NCBI GenBank assembly: GCA_022844345.1
Contig: JALHLU010000009.1
Location: 164,199 to 228,198, forward strand
From: Hyphomonadaceae bacterium
Lineage (GTDB): Bacteria; Pseudomonadota; Alphaproteobacteria; Caulobacterales; Hyphomonadaceae
Direction of reading: 5' to 3'
DNA: 64,000 nucleotides
The notes under the pieces are model-generated. The model was not told the origin of the DNA. It ran no database searches and saw only the letters and a list, made by a program, of their open reading frames with translations. A program made the translations under genes and the position numbers. Below are positions 37,934-47,900 of this stretch, piece by piece. Each line of letters opens with the position of its first letter. Within the stretch, counting starts at the first letter, position 1.

Positions 37934-38122
37934 GGTCAAAAATCCTCCAGCATTATCTTGAAGCGGCCGGCTAGGCGCATCATACGCGAACAGATGCGGC
38001 AAACCATCATCTGGAGGCCCCAGCTTCGGCCCGGCGACAGAGACCTTGCAATCGGACCGTCATGACGTAACCTTCCGTCGGCGCAGTCGAACAGTGACCG
38101 GGCAGGCGGGTCTGGTGCTTCC

Positions 38123-39382
38123 ATGAGCGGACCGATCGACAAATCCCTCCGCGAACGCGCTGCCCGCGTCATCCCCGGCGGCATGTACGGCCACCAGTCC
38201 GCCGCCAGCCTGCCCGCCAATTATCCGCAGTTCTTCGCCCGCGCCGAGGGCCCATGGCTCTGGGACGTGGATGGCAATCGCTATCTCGATTTCATGTGCG
38301 CCTACGGCCCGCAACTCTTCGGCTACGCTCACGCCGGAATCGATGCCGCCTACACTGAACAGATGCACATCGGCGATGCGATGACGGGCCCATCCGCCCT
38401 CATGGTCGAACTCGCCGAAGCCTTCACCAGCATGGTCACCCACGCCTCGTGGGCGATGTTCTGCAAGAACGGCTCCGACGCCACCACCATCGCCCTCATG
38501 GCCGCCCGCGCGCAGACCAAGCGCAACGCAATCGTCCGCGCGACAGGCGCCTATCACGGCGCCCAACCCTGGTCGAACCCGCGCCCCGCCGGCACTTCAC
38601 CCGGCGATCGGGCCGGCCAGCACTTCTGCACCTACAACGATACCGCCAGCCTCGAGGAAGCTGTCCGCGCCGCGGGCAATGATCTCGCCGCCATCTTCGT
38701 CTCGCCCTTCCGGCACGACACTTTCCAGGACCAGTTCCTGCCCGCCCGTGAGTTCGCCCAACGCTGCCGCGACCTAGCTGACCAGACCGGCGCCATGCTT
38801 ATCGTCGACGATGTGCGCGGCGGTTTCCGCGTCTCGCGCGACTGCAGCTGGTCCATCGTCGGCGTCGAACCCGACATGTCCTGCTGGGGCAAGACCATCG
38901 CCAACGGCCATCCGATCTCCGCCGTGCTGGGCTCAGACCGCGCCCGCCCCGGAGCCTCCTCGATCTTCACCACCGGCTCGTACTGGTTCGCCGCCGCCGC
39001 CATGGCCGCCAGCCTCGCCACGCTGAAACTGATCCGCGAGACGGATTATCTCGAACGCCTCAACACCATGGGCGACCAACTCCGCGCTGGCCTCGACGCG
39101 CGCGCCAGGGCCGCCGGCTTTTCCATCCGCCAGACCGGCCCCAGCCCCATGCCGCAGATTTTGTTCGACGACGACCGGGACTATCGTGTCGGCTATGGCT
39201 GGTGCTCGGAAATGCTCAAGCGCGGCATCTACACCCACCCCTGGCACAACATGTTTCTCTCGGTCGCGATGACAGACGCAGACATCGTCTTTGCTCTCAA
39301 CGCAGCCGAGGAGTGCTTCCGGGCCATCCGCGCGTCAGCCGCCACCCTGCAGCCCCACGCCATGTTCGCGACAAGGACGTAG
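38123..39382 (+). CDS. class III PLP-dependent aminotransferase (glutamate-1-semialdehyde aminomutase-like)
   Basis: This 419-residue fold-type I PLP enzyme has GPWLWDVDGNRYLDFMCAYGPQLFGY, the cofactor-site NGSDATTIALMAAR, the Asp motif MLIVDDVRGGFRVS and the Schiff-base Lys in CWGKTIANGHPISAVLGS. It resembles HemL-like 2,1-aminomutases, but the usual E(V/I)xTGF block is replaced by DDVRGGFR. It may therefore be a separate aminotransferase acting on another omega-amine or beta-amino acid. No haem genes lie nearby. The substrate is unknown. Confidence 0.83.
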   Translation: MSGPIDKSLRERAARVIPGGMYGHQSAASLPANYPQFFARAEGPWLWDVDGNRYLDFMCAYGPQLFGYAHAGIDAAYTEQMHIGDAMTGPSALMVELAEAFTSMVTHASWAMFCKNGSDATTIALMAARAQTKRNAIVRATGAYHGAQPWSNPRPAGTSPGDRAGQHFCTYNDTASLEEAVRAAGNDLAAIFVSPFRHDTFQDQFLPAREFAQRCRDLADQTGAMLIVDDVRGGFRVSRDCSWSIVGVEPDMSCWGKTIANGHPISAVLGSDRARPGASSIFTTGSYWFAAAAMAASLATLKLIRETDYLERLNTMGDQLRAGLDARARAAGFSIRQTGPSPMPQILFDDDRDYRVGYGWCSEMLKRGIYTHPWHNMFLSVAMTDADIVFALNAAEECFRAIRASAATLQPHAMFATRT

Positions 39383-39818
39383 CAACGCTCAACCCAGACC
39401 CATTCGCCTTGCGAGAGGTGGGCATGTTTCAGGCCACTGGAGATAGTCTGCTACGGATGTTGCGGCGGCAAGGTGAGCGGTCTACCCAATCACTTCCTTG
39501 ATGCGCTTCTTGCGTCCCGATCGGGACAGTCGCTCGCGGTCCTGCTGTACATACGACAAAGCACATCGCCGTGAAGGTCCGCCCTATGCACAGGCCGAAT
39601 GACCCGGCAGCGCATGACATTCAGCAGACTTGCCCAGGTGTCGCTACGTCCAGAAGGCGATGCCTCAAGGACAGTCGCCCGCGCAAGCAATTGCCATCAC
39701 GAAAAGTCGATGGCGCCATCTGATCTGGATCAAACCCGGCACCTATCGATATGCGGTCGTAACAGGTATGAAAAGCAGACCTAGCCTGCCGCGCAGACGA
39801 CACAGGAGGACACGCACC
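39383..39818. other. 436-bp intergenic region before the cytochrome operon
   Basis: No protein-like frame with a ribosome site was found before the leader ORF. Short frames on both strands are Arg/Ser-rich shadows. The promoter of the cytochrome operon should lie in the last 100-200 bp, which are more AT-rich than the surroundings. Confidence 0.45.
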
Positions 39819-39857
39819 ATGACCGGTAAAGCTCCGCGGGGAGCCGCGCGCAAATGA
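39819..39857 (+). CDS. 12-codon leader ORF coupled to the cytochrome gene
   Basis: This ATG is preceded by a near-perfect AGGAGG 9 bp upstream, the best ribosome site in the area. It encodes 12 residues, MTGKAPRGAARK. The TGA overlaps the cytochrome start as ATGA (39854-39857). This looks like a leader peptide that couples translation to the downstream gene. The sequence is basic, with no runs of a single amino acid that would suggest classical attenuation. Confidence 0.55.
   Translation: MTGKAPRGAARK
39831..39844 (+). promoter_or_regulatory. hairpin sequestering the cytochrome gene's Shine-Dalgarno
   Basis: GCTCC (39831-39835) pairs with GGAGC (39840-39844) across a GCGG loop. The right arm contains the GGGAG that would serve as ribosome site for the ATG at 39854. 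The hairpin lies inside the leader ORF, so ribosomes translating it would melt it. Confidence 0.5.
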
Positions 39858-41350
39858 AGCGGCCACACCCCCGTAAAGGCGCCTACATCGCTCTTGCTCT
39901 TGGCATCTCAGCCATGGGTGCAGCTTCATTTGTTCCTGGTGCGCCGCTGATTCAGCCGGCGTCCGCCAAACCGCCCGCTCCGATGGCTTTCTGCCATTCC
40001 TACCCTGAGGCCAAGGCCTGCAGCACCGGATTTGCAGATTGCGCCGCCTGTCACACGACGCCGCCCGCCCGCAACGCCTTTGGCATGCAGGTGGCGGACA
40101 AGCTCGCGCCAGGCGTCGGCCGTCCTTTGAGCGACCAGGACTTCCTGAAGTTCCTGCCCGAGGCGTTGAAGGCTGTCGAAGATCTGGACGCAGACGGCGA
40201 CGGCTATTCCAATATCGTGGAAATCATGGCCGGCACGCAGACGGCGGACAGCAACAGCGTTCCCCGGACACTTGCGTGCGCCGCTGACGACGCGACACGC
40301 GCCGCTGGCGCCCAGTGGAATGTGTGCACGTATGACGCCGCCTACGCGTTCAAGAAGGTCCACATGGACTTCTGCGGCAGTTCGCCTACGCGGGCAGACA
40401 TCGATGGCTTCAGGAAGATCACGGACGAGAAGACCAAACTCGCCCGCATTAGCGAAGCGCTCGATAAGTGCCTCGATTCTCCCTACTGGCTGGGTCCGAA
40501 CGGCGTCGTCTGGAACATCGCGAACGCCAAGATCCGCCCGGCCCACGCAGTGAAGTCAGGTGAGAACCCCGGGCCGGTGCCGCTGGGCGACTATGACGAC
40601 GACTACAACCTGTTCACCTGGGCCAATAGCGACGATCACGATGTCCGTGACCTCCTGCTGGCGCAGTACTTCGTCAAGCGGACCGATCCTGTCACGCTGC
40701 AACAGATAAGTGAGGAAGAACTGGCCAAGCGGCCACGCGGCACGATGCAGCCTGTGCCGAAAGACAAGCGTGTCGGCATGATCTCCACACGCTGGTTTGG
40801 CGCGGTCAACACGATGTTCACGTCGATCCCGCGGACCACCGCTGCGCAGGCCTATCGCTCCTATCTCGGGTTCGATATCGCCAGGATGCAGGGTCTGAAC
40901 ACAGTGCCGCATGAACCCATGGACTATGACACCAAGGGCGTTGGCGCCCCGGAGTGCGCGGTCTGCCATGCCACGCTGGACCCTCTGAGCTATCCGTTCA
41001 CGCGCTACAATGGCATCAGCGGCGGTTACTCCTACAATGATGACCGGCTGAAGGACTATGTGCGGGTTGACGGTCCACGCGTTGCCGAAGCTCCCGCCGG
41101 CGGCATGATCTTCGGACAGGAGGTGGCCGATCTGCTCGAGTGGGGCAAAGTGGCCGCCAACAGCGACGCCTTCGCCATGAAGGTGGCTGGCGACTACTGG
41201 AAACTTCTTGTGGGGCGCGAGCCTGACGTGAATGACCAGCCGGAGTTCACCCGGCTGTGGCGTGGGCTGAAGTCGGCAACGACATACAACTACCGCGTCG
41301 AAAAAATGCTGCACGACCTCGTGCTCACCAACGCTTATGGCCGGCCGTAG
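39854..41350 (+). CDS. secreted di-haem c-type cytochrome, DUF1592/DUF1588-like
   Basis: This 498-residue protein has a signal sequence (about residues 1-38) and two c-haem sites, CAACH near residue 57 and CAVCH near residue 375. The second lies in a context (ECAVCHATLDPLSYPFTRYNGISGGYSY) resembling the C-terminal domain of planctomycete-type DUF1592/DUF1588 proteins. A calcium-type loop DLDADGDGYSNIVEIMAG lies between. The protein is shorter than classical DUF1592 proteins. It leads an operon with a lipoprotein, a DUF1501 protein and a di-haem protein. It probably transfers electrons in the periplasm; its substrate is unknown. Confidence 0.72.
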   Translation: MKRPHPRKGAYIALALGISAMGAASFVPGAPLIQPASAKPPAPMAFCHSYPEAKACSTGFADCAACHTTPPARNAFGMQVADKLAPGVGRPLSDQDFLKFLPEALKAVEDLDADGDGYSNIVEIMAGTQTADSNSVPRTLACAADDATRAAGAQWNVCTYDAAYAFKKVHMDFCGSSPTRADIDGFRKITDEKTKLARISEALDKCLDSPYWLGPNGVVWNIANAKIRPAHAVKSGENPGPVPLGDYDDDYNLFTWANSDDHDVRDLLLAQYFVKRTDPVTLQQISEEELAKRPRGTMQPVPKDKRVGMISTRWFGAVNTMFTSIPRTTAAQAYRSYLGFDIARMQGLNTVPHEPMDYDTKGVGAPECAVCHATLDPLSYPFTRYNGISGGYSYNDDRLKDYVRVDGPRVAEAPAGGMIFGQEVADLLEWGKVAANSDAFAMKVAGDYWKLLVGREPDVNDQPEFTRLWRGLKSATTYNYRVEKMLHDLVLTNAYGRP

Positions 41351-41359
41351 GAGAGCGCG

Positions 41360-42016
41360 ATGAGAAAACTGACCTGCATTGGACTTGCCTCATTGGGCCT
41401 TCTGACTGCGGCCTGCGCCACCGCGCCAGACCCAGCCGCGCTGCAGTTCGCCGGCGATTCGCCAGCGCCTGTCGCCTCTGCGGACCCCCGGGTGAAGTTC
41501 AAGGATGGCGAGCGTTACCTGCGCGACCTGTCTGCAAACCTGAACATGCCGCGCGAGGACATCTGCAAGGAGTTGTCGCGCTATGACTGCATGACAGACG
41601 CATTCCGCATCGTGCTCGGCGGCGTGGAGGCGCCAAATCTTCTGGTGAACGAACCGATAGAAAATGCCGCGCTGACCTCGCCGATCGCAGTGGATCGGGT
41701 CGCCCTTCATGTGTGCAGCAAACGCGTGCGGATGGACAAGGAAAGCCCCGCGGACGCCGTCCTGTTCAAGGCGGGAGCCTACGGTGAAGACGGACGCTCC
41801 ACGACGCCTGACAAGGCCTGGTTGAGTGGTGCGGCGGATGCAATCTACGGCTCCATCCTGTTGCGCAGCCCCAGCGAACGGGAGATTCAAAATCTGGCTG
41901 CATTCTACCCCCAGGTGGCCGATGGCCGGGAGGCTGGCAGCACCGAGGTCGCAGCGGACTGGGTTACGCTGAGCTGCTTTGCGGTCGCCTCGTCGCTTGA
42001 AGCCGTCTTCTACTGA
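41360..42016 (+). CDS. uncharacterised lipoprotein of the cytochrome operon
   Basis: This 218-residue protein has a lipoprotein signal (MRKLTCIGLASLGLLTAAC, lipobox Cys19). Four Cys occur in the mature chain (EDICKELSRYDC, LHVCSKRV, VTLSCFA), enough for two disulfides or a metal site. It has no haem-binding CxxCH. I do not recognise the family. The ATG follows GGAGAG and lies 9 bp after the cytochrome stop. It may be a partner of the DUF1592-like protein; the helical stretch SEREIQNLAAFYPQVADGRE resembles segments of that family. Confidence 0.65.
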   Translation: MRKLTCIGLASLGLLTAACATAPDPAALQFAGDSPAPVASADPRVKFKDGERYLRDLSANLNMPREDICKELSRYDCMTDAFRIVLGGVEAPNLLVNEPIENAALTSPIAVDRVALHVCSKRVRMDKESPADAVLFKAGAYGEDGRSTTPDKAWLSGAADAIYGSILLRSPSEREIQNLAAFYPQVADGREAGSTEVAADWVTLSCFAVASSLEAVFY

Positions 42017-42036
42017 TCAGATCAGGACACACTGAC

Positions 42037-43557
42037 ATGACAACCCATCTGTCACGCCGCAACTTCCTCCGCACCGCCTCACTCGGCGCCACCGGAGCCT
42101 TCATCGCAGCTCGCATGCCGCAAGACGCATTTGCCCAGGAAGCAATGATTGAGCGAGCGAAGAACCCGCGCTTCCTCATCGTTCTCAGCTCTTTCGGCGG
42201 CGCCAGCCAGGTCGATGCCTTCCTCTCGCGCCGCGAATCGGAAGTCCCGAACGCCGCGACGCTGAATGCCTATCCAGACGATATGGTCCAGACGATCGGT
42301 GAGTTTCGCGCGATCGACATGAAGGGACCATCGATCGGGGCCATCCCGGCGGCGTTCACCGCCAATCAGTCGAACTTCGTTCGCAAGAACTCCAATGACA
42401 TGATGGTGGTCACCCATACTGGCACCAGCGTGAACCACTTCGTCGCCCAGCAGCGATCGATCAATGGCAACGCAGCCTGGCAAGGCCGGACACTCCAAGA
42501 AGCGGTCGCCCTCACCTACGGCGCAGGCTATGCGATCCCCAACGTGCATCTGGTCAACGGAACCGGGTTCACCGAACGGGGCACCGACAACACCCTGCCA
42601 GCCTACGTTTACGGCGAGCGCGCACCCACGCCGAACCTCTGGCCGCTGTCGCTGGACGGCTACAGAGGGATTGCTGGCGCGCCCGATCGCAAGCTGTTCG
42701 AGGCGGCGCGCAACTTCCGCAACGAACGTCTGGATCCCTCCTCGGACTTCTTCCGCACCTTCAGAAACAGCCAACGCATCAAGCACTGGGCAGACATCCG
42801 CGGGGATGCCCTGCGCGGTGTCGAGGCGGAGGACCTGATCACCAAGCTGATGCTGTTCCCGGATTCCGAGGAAATGCCCCTTGCCGCACACGGGCTCACG
42901 GGTTCAGCCATCGGTCAGAAGGTCCGTGAAGCGTTCCCGAACTACGAGTTTGACCCGCTCGAAGCGCAGGCCGCGCTCGCCTTCATGCTTCTGCGCTACG
43001 GTGTGTCGGTGACCGTCACCCTCGGGCCAGAAGGCAGCGCCGTGTTCAAGAAGGGCGTGAAGCTGGGCGAAGGCGGCCTTGGCGAGGGCGATATCGTCAA
43101 CCCTCCGATCTCGTTCGACTTCTCACACCAGGCGAACCGTCAGGTGCAGGCAGTGATGTGGAACAGACAGCTGTCGATCGCAGAACGCCTGATCTCCCTG
43201 CTGAAGTCCGAAGAGTTCCGCGACGGTCAGAGCTTCTGGGACCGTTCGATGATCTATTTCGCAACCGAGTTTGGCCGCACACGCCGCCGCCCCGACAACG
43301 CGATGACGTTCGGCTCCGGTCACGACCTGAACAACGGCTCTCTGATCGTCTCGCCGCTCGCCAATGGCGGGCGCGTCCTGGGCGGGGTTGATGTCGACAA
43401 CATGCTCACCTACGGGTTCGACCCGACAACCGGCAGACCCGAGCCTGGCCGGAACATGACCGAGCCGGAGATGTATTCCGGAATCGCTCATGCGCTCGGG
43501 ATCGACACGGCCGGAAGCAACCTGCCTGACATGCGGGCCATGCGACGGCTCGCATAG
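42037..43557 (+). CDS. Tat-exported DUF1501 family protein
   Basis: This 506-residue protein has a twin-arginine signal (SRRNFLRTASLGATGAF). It matches the DUF1501 family, an alkaline-phosphatase/sulfatase-like fold of unknown chemistry: RFLIVLSSFGGASQVDAFL near the start, VTHTGTSVNHFVAQQRSI, WDRSMIYFATEFGRTRRRPDNAM and SGHDLNNGSLIVSPL near the end. Folding before export by Tat suggests a bound cofactor. AGGA lies 9 bp before the ATG. DUF1501 proteins commonly pair with DUF1592/DUF1588 or DUF1800 proteins, and this operon follows that rule. Confidence 0.8.
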   Translation: MTTHLSRRNFLRTASLGATGAFIAARMPQDAFAQEAMIERAKNPRFLIVLSSFGGASQVDAFLSRRESEVPNAATLNAYPDDMVQTIGEFRAIDMKGPSIGAIPAAFTANQSNFVRKNSNDMMVVTHTGTSVNHFVAQQRSINGNAAWQGRTLQEAVALTYGAGYAIPNVHLVNGTGFTERGTDNTLPAYVYGERAPTPNLWPLSLDGYRGIAGAPDRKLFEAARNFRNERLDPSSDFFRTFRNSQRIKHWADIRGDALRGVEAEDLITKLMLFPDSEEMPLAAHGLTGSAIGQKVREAFPNYEFDPLEAQAALAFMLLRYGVSVTVTLGPEGSAVFKKGVKLGEGGLGEGDIVNPPISFDFSHQANRQVQAVMWNRQLSIAERLISLLKSEEFRDGQSFWDRSMIYFATEFGRTRRRPDNAMTFGSGHDLNNGSLIVSPLANGGRVLGGVDVDNMLTYGFDPTTGRPEPGRNMTEPEMYSGIAHALGIDTAGSNLPDMRAMRRLA

Positions 43558-43644
43558 GTTTGCATGTCCGGCGCACGTCGGACCGTCGGCAAGTGGGAAG
43601 GTGCGCGGGAGGCCCCGCGGCCTTCCCGTGACCGGGAGTCCCTT

Positions 43645-44847
43645 GTGGCCCATGTGAGAAGAGGCCTGTTTTTTCTCGGAATGTCGTTGGCAATTCCCGG
43701 CCTCGCGCTGTGGCAGGTCAGCATGGCGCAACCGCCTTCGCGCGCCGCGCCAGCACATGAACAGCCACATCTTCCGGGCGCGGCGGCAGCGGACCCATAT
43801 GATTGGGACCTCCCCCCCTGGGCCAAACCGCCTCCCGAGCCCGCAACCAATCCAACAACGAAGGCGAAGGTCGAACTCGGGAGACGCCTGTTCTATGATG
43901 GAAGATTGGCGGCGGACTCCATGCGATCCTGCGCCAGCTGCCATCAGCAGGAGCGCAGCTTCTCGGACGCATCTCCGTTTTCGTGGGGCGTTACTGGCGA
44001 ACTGACAGCACGCAACACGATGGCGCTCGCCAATGTGGGCTATGCGCCGTCGCTGACGTGGACAAACCCCTACCTCAACTCTCTCGAGCTTCAGGCGCGA
44101 ACGCCCATGTTCGGCCTGCATCCCGTGGAGATGGGAATGGAGGGACGGCAGGACTTGCTTGTCGCCGACTTGTCGAGCGAGCCGATATACCGGGACCTGT
44201 TCCCGCGCGCCTTTCCTGAGGCAGGAGGCCGGATCAACCTGAACTCGATCACGGCCGCACTGGGAACGTTTGAGAGAACACTGGTTTCAGCGCGATCGCC
44301 TTATGACGCGTATCGCTTCGGGGGCGATGCGGATGCGATCACCGAGTCAGCGAAACGCGGCGAGGCATTGTTCCAGGGCGAGCGGTTGAAGTGCCACGCC
44401 TGTCATTCCGGACCGAGGTTAAACGGTGACGTCACTGTTAACGGCGCGCCGGTGCTGAACTTCCAGAACAATGGCCTCTACAACGTCGACGGTCGCGGAG
44501 GATATCCAGCCGGCAACCCCGGAATGGCGGCGCTGACAGCGCGGCAAGAAGACACCGGCCGCTTCAAGGTGCCCAGCCTGAAGAACATTGCAGTCACCGG
44601 TCCATATATGCACGATGGGTCCTTGCCGACCCTTGAGGCGGTGCTGGACCATTATGCGGCGGGAGGGCGGCTAATCCCCTCGGGTGAGAGAAACGCAGGT
44701 GATGGTCGCGCGAACCCACACAAGAGCCCGCTGATAGCGGGATTCAAATTGTCTGCGCAGGAGCGCGAAGACGTCCTCGCCTTCCTCAATTCGCTGACCG
44801 ACGAGCGATTCCTGACAGATCCCCGCTTCTCCGATCCGTGGAAGTGA
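43645..44847 (+). CDS. MbnH/MXAN_0977-like di-haem enzyme (cytochrome c peroxidase/MauG superfamily)
   Basis: This protein of about 400 residues has an N-terminal signal or anchor (GLFFLGMSLAIPGLALWQVSMA) and two haem sites, CASCH and CHACH. The stretch LSLTWTNP-like (here PSLTWTNPYLNSLELQARTPMFGLHPVEMGM) and the AALGTFERTLVSARSPYD segment resemble the MXAN_0977/MbnH branch, whose enzymes form bis-Fe(IV) and oxidise a partner protein. A His/Met ligand region near PVEMGM is present. I prefer the GTG at 43645 with GGGAG upstream; ATG 43564 is an alternative. The usual MbnP partner was not recognised here. Confidence 0.78.
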   Translation: MAHVRRGLFFLGMSLAIPGLALWQVSMAQPPSRAAPAHEQPHLPGAAAADPYDWDLPPWAKPPPEPATNPTTKAKVELGRRLFYDGRLAADSMRSCASCHQQERSFSDASPFSWGVTGELTARNTMALANVGYAPSLTWTNPYLNSLELQARTPMFGLHPVEMGMEGRQDLLVADLSSEPIYRDLFPRAFPEAGGRINLNSITAALGTFERTLVSARSPYDAYRFGGDADAITESAKRGEALFQGERLKCHACHSGPRLNGDVTVNGAPVLNFQNNGLYNVDGRGGYPAGNPGMAALTARQEDTGRFKVPSLKNIAVTGPYMHDGSLPTLEAVLDHYAAGGRLIPSGERNAGDGRANPHKSPLIAGFKLSAQEREDVLAFLNSLTDERFLTDPRFSDPWK

Positions 44848-44923
44848 CGTCAGTCTGCGCGTTCGAACGCCGAACCGCCCAAGCTCACCTTTGGCTTCTT
44901 GAGCGCAAAGGACCTACGGGCGG

Positions 44924-47900
44924 CTAGCGCTGGTCAGCCGGCGGGGGAACTGCTGACGGTGGAGCAGGCGCTGGAGGCTCGACATCTACCGGGTCCTCTG
45001 ACGGTGGCCGCTGCGGCGCAAGCCCCTCGAACACCGGTCCATTCACAGAGACATCCAGCAGGCTGCCGTCGGTCTTTAGACGAAACAAGATTTCATAGCC
45101 CGTAACGGGCGCCTCGTATTCGCTTTGGCGGTCAGACTTGAACCCACCGAGCGCTTTTGCCTCAAACACCTCATCTCCTGGCGCCCATTGCGCTTTGGGA
45201 ACCTGCACGCCTGTCGAGTTCGAATCTCCGAACCACATCTCGCCAGGACCGGGATTCCAGCTGGGACCGCAGTCTAGGCTATTGCCGGGGCATGCAGCTC
45301 CCGCAGCTCGAAGAGCAGTGACTACGGCCCGTTCGACTTCCGCCACCTGAGGACATGCAAGGGTGACCTTACTCACATCCAGAACACACGGGAGACCATT
45401 CCAGAGCCCCTCTGCGATCAGCAAGAATTCCTCGTCCGGTGTCCACACCTGCAGTGGACGCAGGGCCTGATGCGGATAGCGCTGCGAGCTGCGCGATCCC
45501 GGAACAAACGCACCATCGGGATTGGGGAAGATGGCTGGCGTGCGGATGATGCGGTTGTCGCGTTGCGAGACGATGCCGATATAATCGTATCCGTAGTCAC
45601 TCTTGGCGCCAAAAGTCACCGCCCACTTTTCCGACGGCGACGTTGCAACCATCGTCCCGTATTCGCAAACCTCCGTATCCCCGTCCCGGCTTGTGTACCG
45701 CGAGATCAATCGTGAGACTTCGATCTCGTCGAACCAGAGGCGGCAGTCAGCGTCCATGCGGAACCTGCCAAGCGTCCCGCCAGCCTTGATGGTAATGGCA
45801 TCAAGCGGATATTCATCCGAAGTCTCAATGTCGGTCTCGGATGGCGTTGAAGCCGGCGCTGAAGGATCGGGAGCCGCAGACTCTGGGTCGGCAGGTGGCA
45901 CACCAAGGTCCGGCTGCAGCTGTCGCGGCGCTTCCGCCGGCGCCACCAATTCAACCATCTGCTGCAAGGCCGTCTGCGCTCCGGGAACATGCTTCCAGAC
46001 CAGAAACCCGCAAGACACGGGGATTGCCAAACCAAGAGCGATCAAAGTCGGCACGGGCGTGCGGCGTTCGCGACCGGTTTGACTTATTGCTTGCGCGGCA
46101 AGCAGGAAGTGAGCGGACGGCCAAAGGAATGCAAGGCCGGCCCCCATCAGAGCAGCGAAGGGACGGATGTCCTGCTCCGCAGCACCGGTTTCGCCGAGAC
46201 TGCCGACCGCAAACGCGACAAGCGCATTGGCATCGGCCGCAAATGCAGCAGGCGTCAACAACAGAATCCCGCTCGCGATCGCGGCGCCAAATCTATGGCG
46301 GGCGTCGGTGGCGGCTGCCAGGTGTGCGTAGACGACGGCGACTGGAAAATAGGCGCATGCCAGCGGCAGCACGGCGTTGAGACCGGAGTTTGGAGACGTC
46401 AGCGACGCCAGTATCCCGATCGGAGCGGCCGCGAGCGCCAAAGCTGGCCCCAGCCCGCGCCAAGCCGGGGTCTGACGTGAGAGCATGCCGACCACCAGCG
46501 CTCCTGTCAGCACGCCAATAGCCGGGGCCAACCTGATCCATTGGATGATCGGTTGCGCCATCAGTTCGGAATCGGAGAACTCGTGATTGGCGCTGAACAC
46601 TCCGCGCCAGACCTGTTGCCACAATCCCGGCAGGAACAAACCAGTCAGGAACAATCCGATGGCCATGTGCAGCGACGCAGGATCACGCAGCAGGATCCCT
46701 GTCGTGCTGCGTTGGCCACCGGCAGGCGATAGCGATCTCGATCCGTTTCCCTCCGCGAGGGAAGCGTCCCGCTTCCAGATAACGGCAAGCATCACCAGTA
46801 TCGCCGCAAGCGCGAGACACAGGATCCGAAAAATCACCTGCGCGCCCAGCAGGCTGATGGCGCCCTGGGTTGTCGACTCTTGTTCAGGACTCCATCCGTC
46901 TCGCAACCATCCATCAAGCAGGAAAGACAGCACAGCCTGCATCGCAACGAGCCCACCGAACCAGAAAATCAATTCGGGCAGCTCACGCTTCTCCGCGACT
47001 GAAAATAGCGCGAAGCACCAGACGATCGCGACGGCGACCTGCAGGCAGAGAGGCGCAATGAAAAGCGGCCACAAGCCCGGCAAACCTGGCAGCAGGAGGA
47101 CGCCTGCAACGACCAGCGTTCCGGCTACAATGAGGGACAGAGCTCGCAGCTTTGTCCGGAATACGCCGGCAAGTAACAGCCCTACGATGGACGCAGGAAC
47201 ATTGGCCCAGGCAAGCGCTTGAAGCCAACCCTCACGTTGGGGGTCGACGCCAAGATCGGGAGACCAACCAGATCGTCCTTCATAGAGATCCAGCACCTGC
47301 GCGTACAGCATCCAGGACAGGGACTCGATTGTCGCAAGCGCTGCCGCGAACAAAAGGATCGGCGCAACCGTCTCTGCCGACAATCCCTTGATCGTCGGGA
47401 ACGACGCGCGCGAACCTCCTCCTGCTGCCATGGACGCTGCATTGGTCGTTGCTGTCGCCGCAGGCGGTTCGGGCGGCTGCTCGCCCAGCTTCTTTAGGGA
47501 ATCGACGGCGATTTCTCTGAACCGCCCGACCGGAAACTCACGCAGATAATCTCGGATGCTTCTTGAATCAGCACGGGCAGAAGCCTCGGTCCAGGCAGCC
47601 TCATCCCCGGCGGGCGATGCTTGCCGCGGCAGGCCCGAGCCGGCGAATGGATTGGCTCTGCGCTGCTGTCGCCACGCAAAGGCGGCGGTTGCAAACCCTG
47701 CGAGGGCTACCCAGAATCCGAACTGCCGATCAACCGCGACAGCGGCCGAAACATCGCGCCCGGCGCCCTGCATGCCAAGGGTGCTTTCAATTCCCCATTC
47801 GAGTGCAAATGGACTGACGAAGACACAGCCCGCCGCGACACACGAGGCGATCAGGGCGTTCCTCGATGGATCAGGCGTGAAGCGCCGCCAGCCTATCACC

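Noticed and set aside
41360..42016. MbnP (metallo-mystery pair) partner of the di-haem enzyme
   Set aside because: It has four mature cysteines, but length and sequence do not match what I know of MbnP, and the gene is not adjacent to the di-haem gene. It is left as an unknown lipoprotein.
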